The notes below the pieces were generated by a model. The model was not told the DNA's origin and did no database searches. It was given only the letters and a program-made list of their open reading frames with translations. This document shows positions 1-8,742 of a DNA stretch of 64,000 bases, in pieces. The DNA is taken from assembly GCA_039024315.1 (NCBI GenBank), contig JBCCQN010000002.1, positions 62,001-126,000 of the forward strand, written 5' to 3'. Made by a program: the position numbers and the translations under genes. The DNA comes from JBCAWW01 sp039024315 (GTDB lineage Bacteria > Bacteroidota > Bacteroidia > J057). Position 1 is the first letter of the stretch. Each line of letters opens with the position of its first letter.

Positions 1-1761
1 ACAACAAGCAACGATTACCTTCTCGTAATGGCCGAATGTATATACGGAAAAGGCCAAATCTCCTCAGGATTGACCGGCGATTGGCTCTCAGCCGCAGATG
101 AGCTATCCAACCGTTACTCATTCAGTCTCTTAGCCGCGGATATGAACTTTGCGGCTGCCCTCGCTGCTGGTTTGGCCTTTGTGGATGAGGAGGTAAATCC
201 CGATAAACAATACCTCTATCGTTTACGCTTGGCCCAGAAGCAATCTCAGCGACCGGCTTTTGAGCAAATCATCACCAAGGAAGTAGCGCCCTTCCAACCA
301 CAGATCCAAAGTATCCTAGAACAAGAAGAAAGAATCGTACTCCAATGGAATCGCCAACTGCATGAGCGCCACTTTTCTAGTTATGTGATTGAGCGTTCCC
401 GGGACGGGCAAAGCTATACAGCCCTCAGTGAACGCCCCTACGTCCACGGGCTTGGGCAAGCCGAAGAAGTACAGACCCACCTGATCAGCTATCAGGCTTC
501 CGCCCCAAACTACGAGCCTTATTTTTATCGGATCATTGGCATTGATCCCTTCGGGCAACGCAGCATCCCTTCCCCTGCGGTCAAAGCTATGAGTCGAGAT
601 CGAACGGCTCCTGCTGCTCCTACCCAGCTACAAGCCACGCCAGATCCTAAGCGCAAGATTGTACAGCTCAATTGGCAAACGGGTCTGGGAGCCGAGGCGC
701 CAGCCGCTTATCAAGTACGCCGCGCTTTTGATTTTAAGGGCGAGTTGATACCGATTCATACTGAATTATTATCCGCTTCCCAATTGAGTTTTACTGATAA
801 AAACCCCAATTACGTAGGGATCAATTACTATCAAATCGTTGCGCTGGATACAGCAGGAAATGAAGCCTATTCGCAGGTGGTAGCGGGCTATATTGTCGAT
901 CTTGAGCCTCCTACTAAGCCAACAGGACTAGCCGGCAACATTGATAGCTTAGGAATTGTAAGAATACTTTGGAACGAAAATCCGGAACCGGATATCAAAG
1001 GCTATAAGGTATTTTTTGCCAATAGTCGCTCTGAAGTATTTAACGCTCTCCACAACAAAGCCATCGCAGGCAATCACTTTCAGGATACTATAGTGGTCAA
1101 AACCCTGGCCCAAAAAATTCATTACCGAGTAGTTGCAGTTGATGCCCGTGGTAACCTATCCGCTTTTAGCGAAATCTTGAGCTTACAGCGCCCTGATAAA
1201 GTAGCGCCTGCTGTAGCTTTGTTTAGCCACTATAGTGTGAAGCAAGATGCAATCTCTCTGCGTTGGATTGCGAGTAGTAGCGTTGATCTGGAGAGTCAGC
1301 AGCTCTATCGCCAAGCAGGCAGCGGGGAATGGAAACTCTTGGGGAGTTTTTTACCTGACCGCAGCTCCTATTTAGATCAGGATATTAGTCCCAATACTGT
1401 CTATCATTATCGGATTAGCAGCACTGATTTTGCCCAGAATAGGTCAACTTCCAAGACAATCATGCTCCGCAGCAAGCTGCTGCAGCACTCCCAGCCACAA
1501 TCCCTAGTGGCAACAGTTCAAGCAAAAGAAAGTAGAATTGCCTTGCAATGGCAAGCCGAACAAGAAGTCAAAAGATGGATCCTCTACCGCGCCGTAGGAA
1601 ATGGGCCAATGCTTAGTTTGGCTTCGATAGATTCTCAGCAAAATCAATATCATGACACTAGCGTTCGGCAAGGCCAGACCTACAAATATGCCTTAAGAGC
1701 AATCTATCAAGACGGTCGTAGGGGTCCACTAGGATCGACCATAAGCTCCCGTTTGCCCTAA
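1..1761 (+). CDS. FN3-repeat secreted or surface protein, 3' part only
   Basis: The reading frame is open from base 1, so the gene enters from the left edge and its N-terminus and signal peptide are not visible; the first ATG at 28 is probably internal. The protein shows about five fibronectin type III-like units of roughly 95 residues, counted from that ATG near 88-190, 191-290, 291-390, 391-485 and 486-577. Each has the pattern of an LxW strand followed by a YxxxR or YR strand, with phrases such as VIERSRDG, VRILWNENPEPDIKGYKVF and YHYRISSTD. FN3 repeats are binding or spacer modules of extracellular proteins. No T9SS sorting domain is evident at the end, where the last unit finishes at LGSTISSRLP. 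Family-level call firm; function unknown. Confidence 0.8.
   Translation, partial: TTSNDYLLVMAECIYGKGQISSGLTGDWLSAADELSNRYSFSLLAADMNFAAALAAGLAFVDEEVNPDKQYLYRLRLAQKQSQRPAFEQIITKEVAPFQPQIQSILEQEERIVLQWNRQLHERHFSSYVIERSRDGQSYTALSERPYVHGLGQAEEVQTHLISYQASAPNYEPYFYRIIGIDPFGQRSIPSPAVKAMSRDRTAPAAPTQLQATPDPKRKIVQLNWQTGLGAEAPAAYQVRRAFDFKGELIPIHTELLSASQLSFTDKNPNYVGINYYQIVALDTAGNEAYSQVVAGYIVDLEPPTKPTGLAGNIDSLGIVRILWNENPEPDIKGYKVFFANSRSEVFNALHNKAIAGNHFQDTIVVKTLAQKIHYRVVAVDARGNLSAFSEILSLQRPDKVAPAVALFSHYSVKQDAISLRWIASSSVDLESQQLYRQAGSGEWKLLGSFLPDRSSYLDQDISPNTVYHYRISSTDFAQNRSTSKTIMLRSKLLQHSQPQSLVATVQAKESRIALQWQAEQEVKRWILYRAVGNGPMLSLASIDSQQNQYHDTSVRQGQTYKYALRAIYQDGRRGPLGSTISSRLP
391..408 (-). repeat. hairpin-AACGCT element inside the FN3 gene
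   Basis: On the minus strand: stem CCCG, loop TCC, stem CGGG, then AACGCTC. It lies antisense to the FN3 reading frame, where it encodes ERSRDG, a phrase that also suits an FN3 domain, so chance cannot be excluded for this single copy. Confidence 0.35.
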
Positions 1762-1764
1762 TTG

Positions 1765-1857
1765 TTACAGGGCCCAAATGCCAGCGAAGCCCTTGTGCTC
1801 CACCAGAAATCCCTTATTTTGATTTTTGAATTGTCCTTCTGGATTGAAATCTTCGGT
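1765..1857 (-). pseudogene. possible 3' relic of an antisense gene
   Basis: The gap between the FN3 gene and the kinase gene holds, on the minus strand, a 30-codon open stretch ending in TAA. Its codons look coding-like and the peptide would end KGFLVEHKGFAGIWAL. No start codon precedes it, and an in-frame TAA sits immediately upstream at the edge of the kinase gene. I read it tentatively as the tail of a lost gene. It may be chance. Confidence 0.2.
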
Positions 1858-1859
1858 TT

Positions 1860-3956
1860 ATGAAAATCACGCAGATCATCTTTGCCTTACTGCTGAGTAT
1901 TTGGAGCCTTTTTGCCCACGCTCAAAACGCTTTGACGGACAGTCTTTATGGGGTTTATCAAGCCTCCGAAGACCCCCAAGAACAGTTTGCACTCATGCGT
2001 AGGATTACTTATCTGCTCGTCAAAAGTCGTCCCGACTCCGCGGCGCAATTGGCAGAAAAAAATTTACAGTTAGCTCAAAAGCAAGGCTTGGATAGTCTAA
2101 AGGCCGAAGCCTTGTACGATATCGGGGTATCTCTTCAACGACAAGGTAAACCAGCCGAAGCATTGGCCTCCTTTAAGCAAATGCTGGCCCTGCCGATCTT
2201 ACAAAATTTGCCTCAGCTACAACAAAAAGGTCATCAGGGAAGGGGCATTGCCTATCGCCACTTAGGGGAGTACCAAAAGGCCATCGAAGCCCATCTAGAA
2301 ATCATACGCTTAGGCGAGCAAGATGAAACGAGCCCCGAATTCCGCGCGAAGGCCTATAACAATATCGCCACGATCCACAGCGATCTTGCTGAGCGGGAAA
2401 AGGCCATTGAGTATTTGCAAAAAAGCCTCAAGGTTTGGCAAGAAATCGGTAAGCCAGAGGCAATTGCGATTTGCTACATCAATTTAGGCGGGCAGGCCGT
2501 GATGCTCAATCAAAATGAGGAAGCCGAGAAATACCTCTTACAAGGTCGCGCTATTTTTGACAGTATCGGCATGCAATATGGTGTCTCAGCGGCCAATGCT
2601 AATTTGGGAACATTATATCTCGAATCAAAAAATTACCCCAAGGCCAGAGTTTTGTATGAAAAGGCTCTTGCTCAAGCAAGAGAAGTCAAAGATGATGCTC
2701 GGATCGCGATGGCGCTGGGCAATTTGGGCGATGTTGCCATTGGGCAAGATCGTCCCGATGAGGCGATTACCTATCTTCAAGAAGGTTTATTGCTAGCTAA
2801 CAAAACTGGTAAAAAAGCCGCCCTAAAAGATATCCTCGCCCAATTGGCGGACGCACAATTTTATGCCAACAAATCCCGAGAAGCCTATCAAACTTTGCTC
2901 AAGCACAATACCCTTAGAGATAGTTTGTTTGACGAAGATGTCTCTGAGACTGTAGAATCACTCAAAGCCGAATTTGAAACCGAACGTAAGGACCAGGAGA
3001 TCAAATTACTCACCCAACAACAGGCTTTTGATCGGCAGCAAAAATTATATTTGTGGGGAGGATTAGCGCTTACTATCCTCTTGCTCTTATTCAATTTTCG
3101 TTCTCTGAGGGCTTCACAACGGGCCAATACGCAGCTCAAACAAGAAAGGGCTCGTATTGAGGCATTGCTTGGGGAAAAGGAAGGTTTACTCCTGCGACTT
3201 AGTGAAACCCAACAAACACTGGTGCAACAAGAAAAAATGGCTTCGTTAGGCAAGTTGTCTGCTGGTATCGCCCATGAGATCAATAATCCCGTAAATTTTA
3301 TCTCTGGTAATGCGAGTGCCTTGGCCTTGGATTTGCAAGACTTGCGCAGTAGTCTAGAGCAAGGTAATACAGCGGATCAGGAAGAACTGATGACCGAAAT
3401 GCAAGAAGCAATTCAATCCCTCCAAAGGGGCTCTCACCGCATCGAGCAGATCGTTTCGGGCCTCAAAATGTATTCCCACACTAGTCCACAAGGGCCGAGT
3501 TATAGCCCTCAAAATCTGAATGAATTACTCGATAGCAGTCTTGCTATCCTCAATCATAAACTAGAGACGCAGCAGATTCAGGTGCAGAAAAATTATCAAA
3601 AGCTCCCTGATTGCCTTTGCGATGGGGGTAAGATCAGCCAATTGTTTCTCAATCTGATCGAAAATGCCATTGATGCCATGCCAGAAGCAGGACAGTTGCA
3701 GATTAGTACCCAAGTAGACAAACATCATTTATGGGTAGACATTCAAGACAACGGCAGCGGGATTCCAGAAGCAATAGAGCAAAAAATCTTTGATCCTTTT
3801 TTCACCACCAAAAAGGTGGGCGAAGGCACCGGTTTGGGACTTTGGTTGAGCCAAGGAATCATTCAACAACACAAAGGTAATCTTATTTGGGAAAGGCTAG
3901 CGGAAGGAGGGACTCGTTTTCGGGTTTGTTTGCCTATCGAGCTAGATACATTTTAG
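1860..3956 (+). CDS. TPR-containing sensor histidine kinase
   Basis: A 698-residue membrane sensor kinase. Residues 1-21 look like a signal peptide ending at AHAQ. About 55-340 are tetratricopeptide repeats (for example YNNIATIHSDLAEREKAIEYL), which would sit in the periplasm. One transmembrane helix lies near 396-414 (LALTILLLLF), followed by a short coiled coil. The phosphoacceptor is His472 in the motif AHEINNP. The HATPase domain shows the N box NAIDAMPE near 602, G1 DNGSGIP near 630 and G2 GEGTGLGLWLS near 654. No receiver domain is fused. The next genes encode a receiver-LytS protein and a LytTR regulator, but a 339-base gap with a repeat separates them, so partnership is only suggested. 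Confidence 0.9.
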   Translation: MKITQIIFALLLSIWSLFAHAQNALTDSLYGVYQASEDPQEQFALMRRITYLLVKSRPDSAAQLAEKNLQLAQKQGLDSLKAEALYDIGVSLQRQGKPAEALASFKQMLALPILQNLPQLQQKGHQGRGIAYRHLGEYQKAIEAHLEIIRLGEQDETSPEFRAKAYNNIATIHSDLAEREKAIEYLQKSLKVWQEIGKPEAIAICYINLGGQAVMLNQNEEAEKYLLQGRAIFDSIGMQYGVSAANANLGTLYLESKNYPKARVLYEKALAQAREVKDDARIAMALGNLGDVAIGQDRPDEAITYLQEGLLLANKTGKKAALKDILAQLADAQFYANKSREAYQTLLKHNTLRDSLFDEDVSETVESLKAEFETERKDQEIKLLTQQQAFDRQQKLYLWGGLALTILLLLFNFRSLRASQRANTQLKQERARIEALLGEKEGLLLRLSETQQTLVQQEKMASLGKLSAGIAHEINNPVNFISGNASALALDLQDLRSSLEQGNTADQEELMTEMQEAIQSLQRGSHRIEQIVSGLKMYSHTSPQGPSYSPQNLNELLDSSLAILNHKLETQQIQVQKNYQKLPDCLCDGGKISQLFLNLIENAIDAMPEAGQLQISTQVDKHHLWVDIQDNGSGIPEAIEQKIFDPFFTTKKVGEGTGLGLWLSQGIIQQHKGNLIWERLAEGGTRFRVCLPIELDTF

Positions 3957-4079
3957 GTCCTTAGACAAGAGTATTCAAGATTGAGACTTTGGGAGATAAA
4001 GCTATACGGTTCATTTAGACCTTTTTTTGGTACTGCATACTCCCCAAAGCTTTCGGGATACTTTATACTCTGTCTTTAA
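3957..4079 (+). repeat. intergenic palindromic repeat, copy a
   Basis: Member of a family also present at 6131, 10917, 27270, 31571 and 41423. Shared landmarks are a left end with TTAGACAAgAGTATTcA, then GAGACtt, a pyrimidine-rich stretch, and a near-palindrome AAAGCTTTCGGGATACTT. It follows the kinase stop codon directly. Together with the hairpin element at 4145 it accounts for most of the 339 bases without a gene between the kinase and the next start. Confidence 0.6.
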
Positions 4080-4144
4080 TCTCCCGTCCTATTGTTCCCA
4101 TTTCACGATTCTCCTTTCCGCTTTGGCTGCATTTTGTATGCTTA

Positions 4145-4164
4145 CTGCTGCGCAGAACGCTAAT
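4145..4164 (+). repeat. hairpin-AACGCTAAT element, intergenic copy
   Basis: Stem CTGC, loop TGC, stem GCAG, then AACGCTAAT. Being outside any gene, this copy is free of codon constraints and still matches the pattern exactly. It shares the 16 bases TGCTGCGCAGAACGCT with the copy at 10362. Confidence 0.6.
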
Positions 4165-4295
4165 TTGTAGCTGTTTGCCAAGAGGAAGCATGAGCTCCTT
4201 GCGGGCCCTTTGACAAGCAAGTGAGTTTAGTACTCAGTGAGAAGTTCTTCAAAATATTAAAATATTCTTTAATTTTTGACTCTGTAGAACTTCCA

Positions 4296-5264
4296 ATGAT
4301 GAAAAAATACCGCATTCTCTACGTTGACGACGAATCAGACAATCTCTTTGCGTTCAAAGCCGTATTTCGGCGTTCGTATGAAATACATACCGCCCTTAGT
4401 GGCCATGAAGCATTGGAGATGGTAGAAAACATGCGCTTTGATCTTGTGATTTCAGATCAAAAGATGCCGGGCATGACCGGAGTTGCTCTTTTGGGCCAAT
4501 TAAAAGAACGCTTTCCTGATACCATCCGCATGGTAATGACAGGGTATAGCGATCTGCAATCGATCATCGACGCCATCAATCAAGGCCAGATCTACTACTA
4601 CATTGCAAAACCGTGGAAAGCCGATGAACTCAAGCTCATTTTGGACAAATCGCTTGAAACTTACGACCTGAGAATGAAAAATCGAGAACTAGAAAAAGCG
4701 AATATTTTGGCCCAGTTTGAGATCCTCAAAAACCAGATCAATCCGCATTTTCTATTCAATAGTATGAACATCCTCAGCTCTCTCATCTTGAGCCAACCAG
4801 AGCGAGCGCTCAAATTTACCAATCACTTTGCCAAACTCTACCGTTCGGTACTCCAACTTAGAGAGCAACTAATCATTAGTTTGGAGGAGGAGTTAGATTT
4901 TGTCAATGCCTTTATCTTACTGCAAAAGATCCGCTTTGAAGATGCCTTGATCATCGAAACCGATATTCCAGAAAACGCCTTAGAAATGAGCCTACCGCCT
5001 TTTTCTTTACAGACCGTTTTAGAAAATGCCATCAAACACAATATCGTCGCCTCCGAAAGACCACTACGGATCCAAATCATGCTAGAAGGCGATAGCCTTT
5101 GCATCAAAAACCCCTTGCAACTTCGTAAACAAGTAAAAGATTCGACCAAAACTGGCTTACAAAACCTCTTGAGGCGCTACGCCTTGCTGGGAGAATTAAC
5201 GCCTTCTTTTGGAGAAGAAAATGAACATTTTGTCGCCCGACTCCCTCTAATTGAATCTGACTAA
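4296..5264 (+). CDS. response-regulator receiver fused to LytS-type histidine kinase
   Basis: A soluble two-part signalling protein of 322 residues from the ATG at 4296. A GTG 75 bases upstream is in frame but would add an unconserved-looking leader, so I prefer ATGATG. Residues about 1-125 are a CheY-like receiver (ILYVDDE; phosphoacceptor Asp54 in VISDQKMPG; IAKPW). About 130-322 are a LytS/YehU-type His_kinase domain with QINPHFLFN (His151) and an ATPase end with LENAIKHN. It has no transmembrane segment, so it must receive its signal through the receiver. It is followed after 9 bases by the LytTR regulator, its obvious output partner. Confidence 0.88.
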   Translation: MMKKYRILYVDDESDNLFAFKAVFRRSYEIHTALSGHEALEMVENMRFDLVISDQKMPGMTGVALLGQLKERFPDTIRMVMTGYSDLQSIIDAINQGQIYYYIAKPWKADELKLILDKSLETYDLRMKNRELEKANILAQFEILKNQINPHFLFNSMNILSSLILSQPERALKFTNHFAKLYRSVLQLREQLIISLEEELDFVNAFILLQKIRFEDALIIETDIPENALEMSLPPFSLQTVLENAIKHNIVASERPLRIQIMLEGDSLCIKNPLQLRKQVKDSTKTGLQNLLRRYALLGELTPSFGEENEHFVARLPLIESD

Positions 5265-5273
5265 GCCAAAACT

Positions 5274-6026
5274 ATGAAAGCCATCATTGTAGAAGACGAA
5301 AAACACGCGCGAGACCACCTACAACATCTCCTGCACAGCATCGATCCAGAGATTGAAATCATGGCCCATTTGGAAAGCGTAGAAGCCACTTCCAAATGGC
5401 TAGCCGAGCATGAGCCAGAACTGATTTTTTTGGATATACATTTGGCGGACGATCTGAGTTTTTCTCTCTTCGAGGAACGCCAGATCGACTGTCCGGTGAT
5501 CTTTACTACAGCCTATGATCAATATGCGATTCAGGCCTTCAAAGTCAACAGCATTGACTACCTCCTCAAACCCATAGATCCAGATGAACTACGGGCCGCT
5601 CTGGACAAGTTTTTGCGTTTGGCAAAGCCACAAAGTCTTTCTATCAAAGCCTTAGAGCAAATTTTCACACAATCTCATTCCCCTTTTTTCCAAAAACGGT
5701 TCCTAGTCAAAAAGGGAGAAAAAATCAGCAGTGTAAAAGTAAGTGATATCGCTTATTTTGAAGGAGAAGACCGCTACGTTTCTCTTATTAAACGGGATGG
5801 ACAACGATACTTTGTGGATTATAAATTGGCAGACCTCGAGGCGATGTTGGATCCCAACGAATTTTTCCGCCTCAACCGTAGTTTTATTTGTCACTTTGAC
5901 GCTATCGCCAATATGCACGCTTTATCAAAAAGTCGCGTCAAAGTCCAGCTTGATCCGCCTAGCAAACGCGAAATCATCGTCAGCACTGACAATACTCGCC
6001 TATTCAAAGAGTGGCTAAATCGTTAA
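5274..6026 (+). CDS. LytTR-family response regulator
   Basis: A 250-residue transcription factor. The receiver domain covers residues 1-120 with VEDEKHAR, phosphoacceptor Asp54 in LIFLDIHL, FTTAYDQYA and Lys98 in LLKPIDP. A LytTR DNA-binding domain follows at about 145-245 (SSVKVSDIAYFEGEDRYV, FFRLNRSFICHF). This is the standard output partner of LytS kinases, and it lies 9 bases downstream of one, so the two form an operon. Family members often control envelope or motility genes, but no target is visible here. Confidence 0.92.
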   Translation: MKAIIVEDEKHARDHLQHLLHSIDPEIEIMAHLESVEATSKWLAEHEPELIFLDIHLADDLSFSLFEERQIDCPVIFTTAYDQYAIQAFKVNSIDYLLKPIDPDELRAALDKFLRLAKPQSLSIKALEQIFTQSHSPFFQKRFLVKKGEKISSVKVSDIAYFEGEDRYVSLIKRDGQRYFVDYKLADLEAMLDPNEFFRLNRSFICHFDAIANMHALSKSRVKVQLDPPSKREIIVSTDNTRLFKEWLNR

Positions 6027-6060
6027 AAAAACGGCCATGCGAGCTAAAACTCGATGGCCG
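6024..6060 (-). terminator. rho-independent terminator for the minus-strand dehydrogenase gene
   Basis: Read on the minus strand, CGGCCAT plus CTCG pairs across a six-base loop with CGAG plus ATGGCCG (one bulged base), followed by a run of seven T. The A-run on the plus strand begins in the stop codon of the LytTR gene, so the same hairpin may also mark that gene's end. Confidence 0.65.
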
Positions 6061-6084
6061 CCTTAGTTGCAATCTTTGTAATCG

Positions 6085-6108
6085 AGATAAGCGTTCCGCG
6101 CTCCCGCG
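6085..6108 (-). repeat. hairpin-AACGCTTAT element, intergenic copy
   Basis: On the minus strand: stem CGCG, loop GGAG, stem CGCG, one G, then AACGCTTATCTCG. The 13-base tail is identical to the tail of the copy at 10362, which extends the consensus beyond the AACGCT core. Confidence 0.5.
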
Positions 6109-6130
6109 TCCCGACCATCGGGATCGGAAG

Positions 6131-6279
6131 GTAAGTAGTAAGACAATATTATTCAGTATTCAGTATTCAGTATTCAGTATTCAGACTTTGAAAAAACGAC
6201 CTCAATGGGGTGAAGAAGCGATTTTTCTTCGTACTAGATACTCCCGATAGCTATCGGGAAACTTGCTACTCTACACTTA
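6131..6279 (+). repeat. intergenic palindromic repeat, copy b (expanded)
   Basis: Begins AAGTAGTAAGACAATA and ends with the palindrome CCCGATAGCTATCGGG followed by AAACTTGCTACTCTACACTTA. The left arm contains an expanded heptamer run. It sits between convergent genes. Confidence 0.6.
6151..6184 (+). repeat. tandem heptanucleotide repeat, about 4.9 copies
   Basis: Four perfect ATTCAGT units and a partial fifth. It lies in the part of the intergenic repeat where other copies carry only AGTATTNAGTATT. Confidence 0.9.
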
Positions 6280-6311
6280 GGCGAGCAAATAACCTACTGC
6301 CCTATTTCCAT

Positions 6312-7172
6312 TTATTCGTAATCGTAAAAACCTTTACCCGTTTTTCGTCCGAGATGCCCAGCTGCCACCATATTGCGTAGCAATGGACAGGGCGCATATT
6401 TAGGATTACCAAAACCCTCATACAATACATTGAGGATCGCCAAACAAACATCCAGCCCAATGAAATCGGCCAACTGCAAAGGCCCCATCGGATGGGCCAT
6501 CCCTAGTTTCATCACCGTATCGATCTCCTCTACTCCTGCAACCCCTTCAAAATGTGCATAAATCGCCTCATTGATCATGGGCATCAAAATGCGATTGGCT
6601 ACGAAGCCAGGGTAATCATTGACAGCTACGGGGATTTTGCCGAGATCTTCAGAAAGGGCCACAATGTCTGCTAGCACCTCATCGGTAGTATCATAACCGC
6701 TAATGATCTCCACCAATTTCATGACGGGCACGGGATTCATAAAGTGCATACCGATCACCTGTTGGGGACGATTGGTAACCGCCGCAATCTCCGTAATGCT
6801 GATCGAAGAAGTATTGGTAGCCAATATCGCGTGTGCAGGCGCGGCCTGATCGAGATCTTTAAAGATGCTTTCTTTGAGGTTTTGCCGCTCGGTCGCCGCT
6901 TCTACCACGATGTCGCGATCCGCTACGCCTTCCATCATATGGGTGGAGGTGGTGATCCGCCCAAGCGCGGCTGCCTTATCAGCTTGTGTGATCTTTTCTT
7001 TTTTGACTTGGCGATCCATATTTTTGCCAATCACAGCTAGGGCACGCTCCAAAGCCGCTTTGGAGATATCGATAAGCTTTACATCATAACCGCTTTGCGC
7101 AAAAACGTGGGCAATCCCATTTCCCATAGTTCCAGCGCCAATGACGGCTACTTTTTCGTACTTTTTAATCAT
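6312..7172 (-). CDS. hbd: 3-hydroxybutyryl-CoA / 3-hydroxyacyl-CoA dehydrogenase
   Basis: Oxidises (S)-3-hydroxyacyl-CoA to 3-ketoacyl-CoA with NAD(P), in fatty-acid beta-oxidation or C4 metabolism. At 286 residues it matches the monofunctional family. The Rossmann motif VIGAGTMGNGIAHVF is at 10-24; LATNTSSISI and the catalytic His143 in GMHFMNPVPVMKLVEI follow; the C-terminal dimer domain carries NRILMPMINEAI and ends DFIGLDVCL...GRKTGKGFYDY. It stands alone, with a terminator 250 bases downstream. Monofunctional Hbd and PaaH proteins cannot be told apart here, so the symbol is a family label. Confidence 0.88.
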   Translation of the reverse strand: MIKKYEKVAVIGAGTMGNGIAHVFAQSGYDVKLIDISKAALERALAVIGKNMDRQVKKEKITQADKAAALGRITTSTHMMEGVADRDIVVEAATERQNLKESIFKDLDQAAPAHAILATNTSSISITEIAAVTNRPQQVIGMHFMNPVPVMKLVEIISGYDTTDEVLADIVALSEDLGKIPVAVNDYPGFVANRILMPMINEAIYAHFEGVAGVEEIDTVMKLGMAHPMGPLQLADFIGLDVCLAILNVLYEGFGNPKYAPCPLLRNMVAAGHLGRKTGKGFYDYE

Positions 7173-7377
7173 TTGATAGTAATTCTTTTTTGCAGCTGCA
7201 ATATACAGCTATATCTGCTGATAAAGCGGCAGGATTACGGGAAATCGCATTCAATCCTTTCATTATTTCCTATCGGATCTAAAGCAATGCGGTTCAGTGC
7301 AAGGGCTTGGTGTATGAGTATTATGTTGCTAATTCTTTTCTGCTAACTTTATTCTACTTTTTGAACTACTACTACGC

Positions 7378-8718
7378 TTGATGAAAAATTCTATTCTTTT
7401 TTGGTCCATCACGGTGGCCCTCGCAGGTTTTTTGTTTGGTTTTGATACGGTCGTCATTTCTGGCGCAGAAACCACTTTACAGTCCCTTTGGGGTGGGTTT
7501 AGTCTTTTTGGAGATACTGATTTGTTTCATGGTGTGGTGGTAGTTGGCTCTGCCCTATGGGGAACGGTCGTAGGAGCCCTACTGGGAGGTGTGCCGACAG
7601 ACAAGTATGGGCGCAAAACTACTTTGATCTGGATTGGGCTCTTTTACTTTGTTTCAGCCATAGGCTCGGCTCTCGTTTCTGATCCTTGGCTATTTGCTCT
7701 CTTCCGCTTTTTGGGCGGTTTAGGGGTGGGGGCTTCAACTGTGGCGGCACCCGCCTATGTATCGGAGATTGCACCTGCCAGCCGTCGAGGAAGATTAGTT
7801 GCCCTCTATCAATTCAACATTGTCTTTGGCATCATGATTGCCTTTCTCTCCAATTACTTGTTGAGCGATATCGAAATAGATGCTTGGCGCTATATGATCG
7901 GGATAGAAGCCTTACCCGCCTTGCTCTACACCCTGATGGTGTTTACTGTGCCTAAAAGCCCGCGTTGGTTACTGGCCAAGCAAAACAATCGCGTTGAGGC
8001 GGCCAAGACGCTTAAACTCATTGATCCCGATATGGATGTCGAAGCCGAAATGGATCGCATCCTAGCGGATCAAAGCTCGGCTACTAGCAACGAATCGATT
8101 TTTGACCCAAAATATCGTTTCCCCCTCATGCTGGCCTTTTTGATTGCCTTTTTCAATCAGTTTTCGGGCATCAATGCTTTGCTTTATTTTGCCAAAAGAA
8201 TTTTTGAAGAAGCGGGCCTCGCCTCTGAAGCAGCTTTATTAGGCAGTATTGGTATTGGGGTAGTCAATGTGATTTTTACCCTACTAGGATTGAGTCTCAT
8301 CGACCGCTTTGGGCGCAAACAGCTCATGTATATTGGCTCCCTTGGTTATATCATATCACTATCATTGGTCTCAGCTGCTTTTGCCCTGAATTGGCAAGGA
8401 TTTACTATCCCCATCTTACTGTTTGTATTCATTGCCGCTCATGCTATTGGTCAGGGAACTGTGATATGGGTGTTTATCTCGGAGATTTTTCCAAACCATC
8501 TTCGCGCCAATGGTCAGGCCTTTGGTAGCTCGGTGCATTGGGTCTTAGCAGCCGTTATCCCTTCGATGATGCCAATCATGTTTACCAAAATTGGAGCTTC
8601 AACCGTATTTGGCATTTTTGCCGCCATGATGGTCTTGCAGCTTTTATTTGTTTGGCGCATGATGCCGGAGACCAAAGGCGTTCCGCTAGAGGAACTAGAA
8701 AAACAACTCACTCAATAA
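7378..8718 (+). CDS. MFS sugar porter (sugar:H+ symporter family)
   Basis: A 446-residue inner-membrane transporter with 12 predicted helices. Family signatures are GFDTVVISGA in helix 1, DKYGRKTTLIW after helix 2, RFLGGLGVGAS, PAYVSEIAPASRRGRL, the PKSPRWL signature after helix 6, NQFSGINALLYF in helix 7, DRFGRKQLM, and PETKGVPLEELE at the end. These are typical of XylE/GLUT-like porters of hexoses or pentoses. It lies 24 bases before the GH32 fructanase gene, so a fructose or sucrose-derived substrate is a reasonable inference. Confidence 0.9.
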   Translation: MMKNSILFWSITVALAGFLFGFDTVVISGAETTLQSLWGGFSLFGDTDLFHGVVVVGSALWGTVVGALLGGVPTDKYGRKTTLIWIGLFYFVSAIGSALVSDPWLFALFRFLGGLGVGASTVAAPAYVSEIAPASRRGRLVALYQFNIVFGIMIAFLSNYLLSDIEIDAWRYMIGIEALPALLYTLMVFTVPKSPRWLLAKQNNRVEAAKTLKLIDPDMDVEAEMDRILADQSSATSNESIFDPKYRFPLMLAFLIAFFNQFSGINALLYFAKRIFEEAGLASEAALLGSIGIGVVNVIFTLLGLSLIDRFGRKQLMYIGSLGYIISLSLVSAAFALNWQGFTIPILLFVFIAAHAIGQGTVIWVFISEIFPNHLRANGQAFGSSVHWVLAAVIPSMMPIMFTKIGASTVFGIFAAMMVLQLLFVWRMMPETKGVPLEELEKQLTQ

Positions 8719-8742
8719 CCTACTCCTACACGAGTCATCAAC

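Noticed and set aside
4221..4295. GTG start for the receiver-LytS protein
   Set aside because: It adds 25 residues before the receiver domain; ATGATG at 4296 places the start just before ILYVDDE as usual.
5461..5490. CTC-TTC-GAG followed by GAACGCC in the LytTR gene as another hairpin element
   Set aside because: Three-pair stem with an extra base, and the codons match the normal family sequence; similar weak sites (1661, 16110, 23217, 27000, 33601, 43520) were also left out to avoid counting ordinary Glu-Arg codons.
6744..7089. Two open frames on the plus strand inside the hydroxyacyl-CoA dehydrogenase gene
   Set aside because: They lie opposite a gene with complete family motifs, have no protein-like features and reflect its codon usage.
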